A stretch of 64,000 nt of DNA from Candidatus Chryseobacterium colombiense (GTDB taxonomy: Bacteria > Bacteroidota > Bacteroidia > Flavobacteriales > Weeksellaceae), in NCBI GenBank assembly GCA_029203185.1, contig CP119310.1, positions 2,170,001-2,234,000 on the forward strand, read 5' to 3'. Made by a program: the position numbers and the translations under genes. Under the pieces are notes generated by a model that was given only the letters and a program-made list of their open reading frames with translations, was not told where the DNA came from and searched no databases. Shown here piece after piece: positions 1-7,203 of this stretch; position 1 is the stretch's first letter; each line of letters opens with the position of its first letter.

Positions 1-2
1 AG

Positions 3-251
3 TATGCCAATGGAAAATTTGCAGGTATTGCTATTGGGTTGGCGTTGACGTTAATCCACTTGATTTCAATTCCTATCACGAATACTTCTGTAAACCCTGC
101 AAGATCTCTTTCTCAGGCTGTATTTGTAGGAGGTAACGCATTATCCCAATTATGGTTATTCTGGGTTGCACCTATTTTAGGCGGTGTTGTTGGAGGATTG
201 ATTTATAAATTCCTGCTTCAGAATAATCAGGAGGAAGAACTTGCCCATTAA
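3..251 (+). CDS. aqpZ: Aquaporin (MIP family), C-terminal part only
   Basis: The reading frame is open from the window edge, so only the last ~82 residues are present. It holds the second Asn-Pro-Ala box (TSVNPARSL) of a major intrinsic protein channel, followed by a hydrophobic final helix (LWLFWVAPILGGVVGG) and a short charged tail. In this family the NPA boxes line the pore of a tetrameric inner-membrane water channel. The NPARS context and the short tail fit the bacterial AqpZ type better than a glycerol facilitator, but the first NPA box lies outside the window. A strong hairpin terminator follows the stop. The family is secure; substrate preference is inferred. Confidence 0.9.
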   Translation, partial: YANGKFAGIAIGLALTLIHLISIPITNTSVNPARSLSQAVFVGGNALSQLWLFWVAPILGGVVGGLIYKFLLQNNQEEELAH

Positions 252-285
252 GAGATATAGCACAATCTATAAGATATTTATAAAT

Positions 286-318
286 AAAAATCCTGTTATT
301 ACTAACAGGATTTTTATT
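286..318 (+). terminator. Rho-independent terminator after aquaporin gene
   Basis: Inverted repeat with 13-bp arms (286-298 and 303-315) and a 4-nt loop, followed by a T-rich run. It also lies just beyond the end of the convergent LuxE-like gene and may serve both strands. Confidence 0.85.
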
Positions 319-333
319 TTATTTTTTTATTTT

Positions 334-1356
334 CTAGGAAACAAGAAGGCTGCATCCGCGAATATCCGAGTGGTCAATCCTTCCCAATACCTGAAATTTA
401 TTTCCGATTATTTTACCCAAATCCTGTGTTGCAATAAATGAACACGAATGGATATTGGCTAAATCAATAATATTAATCGCGCCGGTTCTTCCTTCTTTTT
501 CATAAGCAAAGGGGTCTTCGGCATTTCTAATCATCACTTTCATCCAATTAGGGCAATCATATTCGTTATTTCCTAAAGAATAAGCCTGGGAAAGAAGCTC
601 TGTCATAGAATATTCTGAATAAATTTTATCTGTTCTAAAACCGTTTTTTAAGATTTCCAGCAGTTCATCTTTGGTCATTTCTTCTTTTCGTCCTTTCATT
701 CCTCCGGTTTCAATAACAATGAGATTTTCAAGAATATTCAGAGATTCATCGCTGCGCTCGGAATGACAGTAGTCTAGGAAATCCAGTAAAGCAAAGGAAA
801 CTCCAAAAAGTATTACTTTTTTATCTTGCAGTGTATTTAATAATTCAAATAAGTCCGAGTGATTGTAAAGGAAATACCCGTTTTCAGGTTTGGCGGATTT
901 CTTCATTAAATAATCTACCATATAAATCAATGAAGAATTTTGTCTTTCAAGATAACTTGGCAGCAATCCCAAAAATATGAAGTCTTCAGGTTTTCCGATA
1001 AACTGTTCGAAGCTTCTATAAATACTTTCCTGATAAATGTTTTCATCCGCGATGAAATGTTTTGACAAATTCATCTGAGTGGTTCCTGAACTCTGAAAAA
1101 AGAGATCTGTTGCTATATTGCTGTCAACAACTTTATGATTTTTAAACATTTCTATGGGAAGAAACGGAATTTTCTCAAGTGTTGTCACCTCATCAGGCTT
1201 TATATTAAGATAGCTGACAAAATTTCTATACACCTCTATATGATCATATTGGTAACGGAAAACTTTTAATGATTCAGCCAAAAAGTCTTGTTCTGTCTGT
1301 ATGTCAAATATTGTACGCAATTTTCTAAAATTTATTATTAACTCAAAATGAGACAC
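334..1356 (-). CDS. LuxE-like acyl-protein synthetase / acyltransferase
   Basis: A 340-residue protein of the LuxE/PaaK-related acyl-protein synthetase family. In bioluminescent bacteria LuxE activates fatty acids with ATP for reduction by LuxC. Visible marks are the FFQSSGTTQ nucleotide-binding loop (~residues 87-95) and the YSEYSMTELLSQAY segment near 250. No luxC, luxA/B or fatty-acid reductase gene is adjacent, so light production is not implied; flavobacterial homologues occur alone and their substrate is not known to me. The first codon is GTG, and a TTG 12 codons later is an alternative start. A 28-nt dispersed repeat lies in frame within the coding sequence and encodes the SERSDES segment (~residues 197-205). 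Confidence 0.8.
   Translation of the reverse strand: MSHFELIINFRKLRTIFDIQTEQDFLAESLKVFRYQYDHIEVYRNFVSYLNIKPDEVTTLEKIPFLPIEMFKNHKVVDSNIATDLFFQSSGTTQMNLSKHFIADENIYQESIYRSFEQFIGKPEDFIFLGLLPSYLERQNSSLIYMVDYLMKKSAKPENGYFLYNHSDLFELLNTLQDKKVILFGVSFALLDFLDYCHSERSDESLNILENLIVIETGGMKGRKEEMTKDELLEILKNGFRTDKIYSEYSMTELLSQAYSLGNNEYDCPNWMKVMIRNAEDPFAYEKEGRTGAINIIDLANIHSCSFIATQDLGKIIGNKFQVLGRIDHSDIRGCSLLVS
741..768 (-). repeat. 28-nt dispersed repeat inside the LuxE-like gene
   Basis: Read on the minus strand it begins TGTCATTCCGAGCG and ends GAATCTC. It aligns without gaps with copies at 15058-15085 and 40571-40598, sharing the TGTCAT start, a central GAGC and an ATCTC end. It is translated as SERSDES within the host protein, which points to insertion of a repeat into the gene without loss of frame. 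Confidence 0.75.
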
Positions 1357-1480
1357 TTACATTTAAAAATGAAAAATTTTAATCATTTATTAATATTGAA
1401 AGTAAATTTTGGTAAAATTCTTGCAATTAATTCACCGGAATATGGATTAAAAACAGGATGAATTAATTTTCTATCCGAAG

Positions 1481-1508
1481 ATTACCTCAGTATGAGGTAA
1501 TTTTTTTT
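1481..1508 (+). terminator. Hairpin with T-run oriented to the plus strand, no gene assigned
   Basis: Perfect 9-bp arms (1481-1489 and 1493-1501) with a 3-nt loop, followed by eight T on the plus strand. No plus-strand gene precedes it. It lies just past the stop of the minus-strand lpxH-like gene, so it may instead act there as a weak or A-tract-preceded terminator. Confidence 0.45.
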
Positions 1509-2280
1509 ATTTTTTTTCGAAAGTTTTCAGTTCAAAATCTTTTTCAAAAACACCGTAAGTGAAATATGAAATCCAATCTCCCAAATTGATATACTTCGCC
1601 TTTCCTTGCAGATCCAAAACCATCGGAAGGTGGCGATGACCATAGATGAAGTAATCTATTTTTTCGGTTTCCAGCTTCTTTTTAGAATAGATAATTAAAA
1701 ACTCTTTGTCTTCTCCCAGAAATTCCTTGTCTTCATCTCCTGAAATCATTTTGTTTTTCTGTGACATATACAATGCTATTTTCATTGCAATATCAGGATG
1801 AAGCCATTTGAAAAACCATTGAGCAACAGGATTGGTAAAGACTTTTTTCATTCTTTTATATCCTTTATCTCCCGGTCCCAAACCATCTCCATGGGCTAAA
1901 AGAAACTGCTTTCCACCCATTTCAAAGTATTGCTTTTTATAAAAAACCGTACATCCGATTTCTTCTTCCAGATAATCTTTCATCCACAGATCATGATTGC
2001 CAACAAAGAAATAAATATGAATTCCCTTATCTTTTAACTCTGCTATTTTTCCTAAAACACGCACATAGCCTTTTGGAATTACATGTTTCCATTCGTGCCA
2101 GAAATCAAAGAGATCTCCCATTAAAAATAAAACCTGAGCATCATGTTTAATTTCATCCATCCAACGGATAAAACGCTCTTCACGCACTTTGCTTTCCTTG
2201 GGATTAGGCGCACCAAAATGCTGATCTGAAGCGAAATATACTTTTTTTCCAGGTTCTAAATTGATGGTTGTTTTTAACAC
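1507..2280 (-). CDS. lpxH: UDP-2,3-diacylglucosamine diphosphatase-like metallophosphoesterase
   Basis: A 257-residue calcineurin-like phosphoesterase. The metal-binding blocks appear in order: DQHFG (~residue 19), MGDLFDFW (~54), GNHDLW (~95), AHGDG (~130) and GHRH (~215). In lipid A biosynthesis LpxH hydrolyses UDP-2,3-diacylglucosamine to lipid X at the inner face of the cytoplasmic membrane. The family mark is usually DxHL; here it is DQHF, as I recall for flavobacterial homologues. Translation starts at a GTG. The gene lies 15 nt downstream of queD on the same strand, so the two probably form an operon. The phosphoesterase call is secure; LpxH rather than another substrate is likely but inferred. 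Confidence 0.8.
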   Translation of the reverse strand: MLKTTINLEPGKKVYFASDQHFGAPNPKESKVREERFIRWMDEIKHDAQVLFLMGDLFDFWHEWKHVIPKGYVRVLGKIAELKDKGIHIYFFVGNHDLWMKDYLEEEIGCTVFYKKQYFEMGGKQFLLAHGDGLGPGDKGYKRMKKVFTNPVAQWFFKWLHPDIAMKIALYMSQKNKMISGDEDKEFLGEDKEFLIIYSKKKLETEKIDYFIYGHRHLPMVLDLQGKAKYINLGDWISYFTYGVFEKDFELKTFEKK

Positions 2281-2295
2281 CGTTTTCGTTTTAAA

Positions 2296-2742
2296 TTACT
2301 GATTATCTTCTGCAAACCACTCTCCGTAAGAGTTTTCCGTTTCATGAAGTTTAAGATAAGCCAGAGAAATTCCTTCCGGAAGTCTCGACTTTATTTTCGC
2401 GGCAATAGCGTATAACATATTTTCGCAGGTCGGCTGAAATGAACAATAAATCACTTTATGCCCCTGGTTTTCAAGACCTTCTCCTAATTCTTTATGAGGA
2501 GAAAGCGCATTGATCATCACTGCATGATCCCACACATCTACAATTTCAGATTTCACAATCGTTTTAATATCGCCAAAATCTACCACCATTCCATTTTTAG
2601 GGTTCTCCAAATCATTTATCGGTCTTCCTTTCACCGTTACGAATAGTTTATAGGAATGCCCATGCATATTTTTACATTTTCCGTCATAATTATACAGCAC
2701 ATGAGCTGTTTCGAATGTAAAAATTTTTGTAATACGTATCAT
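2296..2742 (-). CDS. queD: 6-carboxy-5,6,7,8-tetrahydropterin synthase
   Basis: A 148-residue member of the PTPS/QueD family, which converts 7,8-dihydroneopterin triphosphate to 6-carboxytetrahydropterin in the path to preQ0 and queuosine. Zinc-ligand histidines are in FETAHVL (~residue 13) and CKNMHGHSY. The latter has the catalytic Cys four residues before HGH, a spacing found in QueD. The C-terminal LHETENSYGEW segment supplies the pterin-binding Glu. No other que genes are near. A perfect TAnnTTTG promoter element ends 4 nt before the ATG, so the mRNA is probably almost leaderless. Confidence 0.9.
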   Translation of the reverse strand: MIRITKIFTFETAHVLYNYDGKCKNMHGHSYKLFVTVKGRPINDLENPKNGMVVDFGDIKTIVKSEIVDVWDHAVMINALSPHKELGEGLENQGHKVIYCSFQPTCENMLYAIAAKIKSRLPEGISLAYLKLHETENSYGEWFAEDNQ

Positions 2743-2746
2743 GGTG

Positions 2747-2754
2747 CAAAGATA
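2747..2754 (-). promoter_or_regulatory. Promoter -7 element (TATCTTTG) of queD
   Basis: Exact match to the Bacteroidota -7 consensus TAnnTTTG on the minus strand, with only 4 nt between it and the queD ATG. Confidence 0.7.
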
Positions 2755-2807
2755 AGGAAATTCAATGTTTAAAAGAATGACCTTGTTCTGACTTTATATG
2801 TAGGAAT

Positions 2808-3470
2808 CTATCTTGAAAATACAATAATCAGTAGCAAGATTGGAACTACTATAATCAGTATGGGCAAAATTAAATTCAGGATTGCTTTCCCAATAGAAAA
2901 TTTTTGCACCACAGAAAGGCCAATGACTGTAAAAATTAACGTTACAATCGACAAGCTAAATTCACAAAATGCAGAAGTCCAAAAAACAACATTAACTAAA
3001 ATTCCTTCAGAAGCATAGTCAATATCTTTAAATAGATTTCCTCCGTAAACAGCAATTTGCGGAATTAGAAAAACCAGAGAAACAACAGATGGAATCGTTG
3101 CATATACTATTATCCTGAATATTGATGATGTATCGCCCGAACCATTTAACCACTTTCCTGTCCAACTCAGTAATGCCGCATATATATAATAGGAAATCCA
3201 ACCTAAAAGCCCACCCATTATAATACAAATGAGGACTATAGAAACAAGAGAAGAATTTTCTCCCATGTTTTTTGAAGAAGCACGATCAAAAGCACTTGAT
3301 ATACCGGCGAGAAACATTATAACATACAAATATTTCTCATATTTTGCCTCGTTAATAAATGTAAAAATTCGTTTGGGTTCTGTCCAAATTTTCGTGAAAA
3401 TATCCTGATCTGAAAGAACATCATATTTTTCAAATTCGGCAAACTGATCTTCTGTGTTTTTTATTTCCAT
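2808..3470 (-). CDS. YIP1 family integral membrane protein
   Basis: A 220-residue protein with a short acidic cytosolic N-terminus and about five hydrophobic segments from residue ~47 on (for example SLVSIVLICIIMGGLLG and ILNLILPILIIVVPILLL). The spacing and the conserved IWTEPKRIFTFI lead-in match bacterial YIP1-domain proteins. Their function is not established; some sit beside envelope or trafficking genes. Here the gene lies between queD and a thioesterase without an obvious operon link. The fold assignment is moderately sure and no role is proposed. Confidence 0.7.
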   Translation of the reverse strand: MEIKNTEDQFAEFEKYDVLSDQDIFTKIWTEPKRIFTFINEAKYEKYLYVIMFLAGISSAFDRASSKNMGENSSLVSIVLICIIMGGLLGWISYYIYAALLSWTGKWLNGSGDTSSIFRIIVYATIPSVVSLVFLIPQIAVYGGNLFKDIDYASEGILVNVVFWTSAFCEFSLSIVTLIFTVIGLSVVQKFSIGKAILNLILPILIIVVPILLLIIVFSR

Positions 3471-3513
3471 GGAGTTTTATTAAGTCACGAAAATAATCAT
3501 ATTTCCTAAAAAA

Positions 3514-3897
3514 TCACAATTTATCCAGCCAATCACTTTCCAATCTTTTAATTCTCTGCGTTTCCACATCTACCAACACCCAAAGCGTACTTGAATCCAC
3601 GACCAACTGATCATTGCAGTAAAATTCAACTTTTCTCGGCTGTCGAATTCCTTCAGGTGCCTTCGGATAAGTTTTTATGGTAATAACATCATTAAGATAG
3701 ACCTGTTTTTTATATTGAATATGATGATCGAGAAGCATCCATGCGAATTCTGAAAACTCGGTTTTATGTTTTACAAAATCCCAATGCTCCCCGGCAATTT
3801 CTTCTACCCAATGAACATACTGTACATTGTTGACATGATTATTTCCATCAATATGTTCTTCCGTAACCTGTATCTGTTTTTCAAAAATCAAACTCAT
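3514..3897 (-). CDS. Hotdog-fold acyl-CoA/acyl-ACP thioesterase
   Basis: About 127 residues with the 4-hydroxybenzoyl-CoA/YbgC thioesterase pattern: IDGNNHVNNVQYVHWVEE near the N-terminus, where the Asn-x-x-x-Tyr stretch lies on the hotdog helix, then a run of alternating beta strands. It should hydrolyse a fatty acyl or aromatic acyl thioester in the cytosol; the chain is unknown. The ATG at 3897 is chosen because a GGAGAAG ribosome-binding sequence lies directly upstream, unusual for this organism; an in-frame TTG at 3918 would add seven residues. The gene follows the aceA terminator and is separate from the glyoxylate genes. Confidence 0.8.
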   Translation of the reverse strand: MSLIFEKQIQVTEEHIDGNNHVNNVQYVHWVEEIAGEHWDFVKHKTEFSEFAWMLLDHHIQYKKQVYLNDVITIKTYPKAPEGIRQPRKVEFYCNDQLVVDSSTLWVLVDVETQRIKRLESDWLDKL

Positions 3898-3930
3898 CTT
3901 CTCCAAATATTTACTCAAAAATAGAATATA

Positions 3931-3959
3931 AAAAGCAAAACCTCCCTAAAACAGAGAGG
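3931..3959 (-). terminator. Terminator downstream of aceA
   Basis: On the minus strand the CCTCTC and GGGAGG arms form a stem, followed by a T-rich tract. It lies 37 nt past the isocitrate lyase stop. Confidence 0.65.
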
Positions 3960-3995
3960 CTTTAACAACTAGAATTTATTTTAAAAATGGACTTT

Positions 3996-5276
3996 CTAAT
4001 GAAATTGTGCCGTTTCTGTAGAATCTTTCATTGCCACCGTTGCAGAAGAACCATTGGTCACAATATTCTGTACCTCATCAAAATATCCGGTCCCAACAAA
4101 AGACTGGTGTTTCACTGCTCTGAAACCCTGTTTCTGTAAAGCAAATTCACGTTCCTGTAATTCAGAATAACCAGCCATTCCTTTTTCTTTATAAGCTAAA
4201 GCCAGTTCAAACATTGCTGTATTTAATGCATGGAAACCTGCCAATGTGATAAACTGGAATTTGTAACCCATTTTCGCCAATTCTTCCCGGAAGTTTAACA
4301 TCTCATCAACACTTAATCTTGCTGCCCAGTTAAAAGATGGTGAACAATTATAAGCCAACATTTTACCCGGAAATTTAGCATGAATTCCTTCTGCAAAACG
4401 TCTTGCCTGCTCCAGATCGGGGTTTGAAGTTTCCATCCAGATCAGATCTGCGTACGGAGCGTAGGACAATCCTCTGTCGATTCCCTGCTCCACTCCATTT
4501 TTCACAACATAAAATCCTTCCGAAGTTCTTTCTCCCGTAACAAATTTTTTATCTCTGTCATCAATATCCGAAGTAAGCAGATCCGCTGCATCAGCATCCG
4601 TTCTTGCAATAATTAAAGTCGGAACCCCTAAAACATCTGCAGCCAAACGAGCTGAAATCAGTTTATTCACAGCTTCCTGAGTGGGAACCAAGACTTTCCC
4701 GCCTAAATGACCACATTTTTTCGCTGAAGACAGCTGATCTTCAAAATGTACCGCAGCTGCTCCTGCTTCAATCATCTGCTTCATGAGTTCATAAGCATTT
4801 AAATTACCACCAAAACCCGCTTCCGCATCTGCAATGATCGGAACCAGATATTCTTTTTCTCCACCACCGTTTACGGATTGGATCTGATCCGCTCTCAGCA
4901 AAGCATTATTTATTTTTTTCACTACAGAAGGTACTGAGTTTGCCGGATACAACGACTGATCAGGATACATTTCTCCAGATAAGTTTGCATCCGCAGCAAC
5001 CTGCCATCCTGAAAGGTATATTGCTTCTAAACCAGCATCTACTTCCTGTACCGCCTGGTTTCCGGTTAAAGCACCTAATCCGGCAACAAAATCCTGAGTA
5101 GTTAGTTTGTTCCAGAATTTCTTGGACATTTCTGCTGCAATCGTGTATTCCAATTTATAAGAACCACGAAGTTTCAGCACATCTTCAGCTGTATACGGTC
5201 TTTTCACACCGTTCCATCTTGGATTTTCAAGCCAGTCTTTTTCTATTTCCTGGATTTGTTCCTGTGTTGTTTTCAT
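3996..5276 (-). CDS. aceA: Isocitrate lyase
   Basis: A 426-residue isocitrate lyase, which cleaves isocitrate to glyoxylate and succinate, the first step of the glyoxylate shunt for growth on acetate or fatty acids. The catalytic signature KKCGHLGGK (~residues 185-193) carries the active-site Cys. The N-terminal WxxNPRWxGxxRPYTxEDV pattern is typical, and the length matches the bacterial homotetramer (~430). It lies downstream of malate synthase on the same strand, with a 226-nt repeat-bearing gap, and the pair is next to a divergent ScfR/RamB-type regulator. That arrangement implies joint control by acyl-CoA or acetate status. No truncation is seen. Confidence 0.97.
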   Translation of the reverse strand: MKTTQEQIQEIEKDWLENPRWNGVKRPYTAEDVLKLRGSYKLEYTIAAEMSKKFWNKLTTQDFVAGLGALTGNQAVQEVDAGLEAIYLSGWQVAADANLSGEMYPDQSLYPANSVPSVVKKINNALLRADQIQSVNGGGEKEYLVPIIADAEAGFGGNLNAYELMKQMIEAGAAAVHFEDQLSSAKKCGHLGGKVLVPTQEAVNKLISARLAADVLGVPTLIIARTDADAADLLTSDIDDRDKKFVTGERTSEGFYVVKNGVEQGIDRGLSYAPYADLIWMETSNPDLEQARRFAEGIHAKFPGKMLAYNCSPSFNWAARLSVDEMLNFREELAKMGYKFQFITLAGFHALNTAMFELALAYKEKGMAGYSELQEREFALQKQGFRAVKHQSFVGTGYFDEVQNIVTNGSSATVAMKDSTETAQFH

Positions 5277-5434
5277 ATTATTTTGGGTTTAAAGTTTAAG
5301 ATTGTTAGGTTCGAGCTACGAGGTTCAGGTTTTACCAATTCGTCAGTTCGAGTAAAAATTATTTGTAATGCAATGAAGAGTGATTTTGTATTGAGAACCT
5401 TTATTTTTAAGTCTTTTTAAATTTTTTATTAAAA

Positions 5435-5475
5435 ACTTCTCGATACGATTTTTTCAAAATCTACTCGAAGTGACG
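5435..5475. repeat. Degenerate palindromic repeat between aceB and aceA
   Basis: The interval reads TTCTCGATACGATTTTTT, then CAAAATCTACTCGAAGTGACG. The TCGA-ATACGA/ACTCGAAGTGAC pattern resembles dispersed flavobacterial palindromes seen in intergenic DNA. The surrounding 226-nt gap (5277-5502) holds no gene, and a partial GTTCGAG motif recurs at 5308 and 5346. Confidence 0.45.
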
Positions 5476-5502
5476 TTGTGTAAAATATTTCGTCTTACCA
5501 AC

Positions 5503-7077
5503 CTATATAAAAGGATAAGCTTTCAGAGTCAGAAATTCCGCAAAGTTTTCACAGAAAATCAGTTCATTAAAAAGTTCTTTTGCCAGACTGAATTTCCCGT
5601 TTTTAAATCGCTCTGAACCAACATATTTTTCAATACGTTCCAGTTCTTCGAATTCCCACTGAAGAATCATTTCTCTGGTTAAGGTTCTGTCATCATTCAG
5701 CACCGCTTCATTCTTCAGCCATTGCCATACCTGAGTTCTCGATATTTCTGCTGTTGCCGCATCTTCCATTAAATTATAAATTGCAGCTGCACCTACTCCC
5801 ATTAACCAGGATTCGATGTAAAGAATTCCTACATTGATATTTTTCCGAACTCCTTTTTCCGTAATTTCTCCTTTTGGAATCTCAAGCAAATCACTTTCTG
5901 TGATGTGATAATCAAACTTTTTATCAATCTGATTTGGAGAAGGCATAAACTGATCGAAAATGCTTTTTGCTACCGAAACCAGCGCAGGATGTGCAACCCA
6001 GGTTCCGTCGTGTCCGTTTTTTACTTCTCTTTCCTTATCGCTTCTCACTTTTCCGAAAGCAATACTATTGGCTTCATAGTCGTTTTTTATCGGAATTTGT
6101 GCCGCCATTCCCCCAATTGCGTGAACATTTCTTTTATGACAAACCTCGATCACCCTTTTTGAATACGCACTCATGAAAGACGAAGTCATTGTCACCTGAT
6201 CTCTATCCGGAACGATAAATTCAGGAAGGTTTCTGAATTTTTTGATGAATGAAAAAATATAATCCCAACGTCCGCAATTCAAACCAGAACTGTGTTCTTT
6301 TAATTCAAATAAAATTTCATCAATTTGAAACGAAGCGGTAATGGTTTCTATCAGAACTGTTGCTTTAATGGTCCCTTGTGGAATTCCCAGATAATTTTGA
6401 GAAAAGGCGAAAACGTCATTCCACCAACGGGCTTCTTTGTAATGCTCTAGTTTGGGAAGATAAAAATAAGGACCACTCCCATTTTGCAAAAGTTTTTCTG
6501 CGTTTCTGAAAAAATAGATTCCAAAATCAATTAACGACGCTGAAACCTGTTCACCATTAATTTCAATATGCTTTTCATTTAAATGCAGTCCACGTGGACG
6601 AACTAATAAAACCGCTGTTCTCTCATTCAAATGATATGATTTTCCCTGCTCATTTGTAAAATCAATTTTTCTACTGATTGCATCGGAAAGATTAAGCTGT
6701 CCTTCCATACAGTTTTTCCATGTGGGAGAATTACTGTCTTCAAAATCAGCCATAAAAGTTGAAGCTCCCGAATTCAGGGCGTTGATAATCATTTTACGAT
6801 CAACAGGTCCTGTAATTTCCACTCGCCTGTCCAATAAATCTTCGGGAAGAGGAGCACAAACCCAATTTCCTGTTCGGATTTCTCTGGTTTCAGGTAAAAA
6901 TCCAGGAAGAATTCTTTGATCAAATTCCTGCTGTGTCTTTTTTCTGTCTTCTAAAAGCTCCAATCTTTTCGGATTAAAATTCTGATGAAGCTCTACTAAA
7001 AAATCGATTAAATCATTGGTAAAAATTTCTTCAAACTGTTTCTCTGACTTTATTTTCAATTGAGTTTTAGTTTCCAT
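5503..7077 (-). CDS. aceB: Malate synthase A
   Basis: Malate synthase condenses glyoxylate with acetyl-CoA to malate, closing the glyoxylate shunt. The protein is ~524 residues from the ATG at 7077, close to the A-form norm (~530); an in-frame upstream start at 7128 would add 17 residues that look unlike the family. Family marks are VEITGPVDRKMIINALNSGA, the FMADFEDSNSPTW block, LLVRPRGLH and the C-terminal NVGILYIESWL and EISRTQVWQW segments. It lies upstream of aceA and divergent from the regulator at 7204, whose operator candidates are in the 126-nt gap between them. Confidence 0.95.
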   Translation of the reverse strand: METKTQLKIKSEKQFEEIFTNDLIDFLVELHQNFNPKRLELLEDRKKTQQEFDQRILPGFLPETREIRTGNWVCAPLPEDLLDRRVEITGPVDRKMIINALNSGASTFMADFEDSNSPTWKNCMEGQLNLSDAISRKIDFTNEQGKSYHLNERTAVLLVRPRGLHLNEKHIEINGEQVSASLIDFGIYFFRNAEKLLQNGSGPYFYLPKLEHYKEARWWNDVFAFSQNYLGIPQGTIKATVLIETITASFQIDEILFELKEHSSGLNCGRWDYIFSFIKKFRNLPEFIVPDRDQVTMTSSFMSAYSKRVIEVCHKRNVHAIGGMAAQIPIKNDYEANSIAFGKVRSDKEREVKNGHDGTWVAHPALVSVAKSIFDQFMPSPNQIDKKFDYHITESDLLEIPKGEITEKGVRKNINVGILYIESWLMGVGAAAIYNLMEDAATAEISRTQVWQWLKNEAVLNDDRTLTREMILQWEFEELERIEKYVGSERFKNGKFSLAKELFNELIFCENFAEFLTLKAYPFI

Positions 7078-7131
7078 AACGTACTGATTTTGTGATTTAA
7101 CATTACAAACATAAATAAAAATTTTCACAAA

Positions 7132-7147
7132 TAGCGAACGTTCGCTA
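7132..7147. promoter_or_regulatory. 16-bp perfect palindrome between malate synthase and its likely regulator
   Basis: TAGCGAACGTTCGCTA is self-complementary over all 16 bases and lies 54 nt upstream of the aceB ATG. A second GCGA-AAAA-TCGC inverted repeat is at 7170-7181. Both carry the half-site GCGA. Inference: operator of the adjacent ScfR-like protein, controlling both divergent promoters. Confidence 0.6.
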
Positions 7148-7169
7148 AATTTATTTAAAAAATTATTAT

Positions 7170-7181
7170 GCGAAAAATCGC
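7170..7181. promoter_or_regulatory. Second GCGA inverted repeat, candidate operator
   Basis: GCGAAAAATCGC, a 4+4 inverted repeat that reuses the half-site of the larger palindrome. It lies just upstream of the -7 element of the regulator gene, so a bound protein would block that promoter (autoregulation, inferred). Confidence 0.5.
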
Positions 7182-7191
7182 TTTTAACTCT

Positions 7192-7199
7192 TATCTTTG
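7192..7199 (+). promoter_or_regulatory. Promoter -7 element (TATCTTTG) of the ScfR-like regulator
   Basis: Exact TAnnTTTG match ending 4 nt before the ATG at 7204, predicting a leaderless or nearly leaderless mRNA. Confidence 0.7.
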
Positions 7200-7203
7200 A
7201 GTT

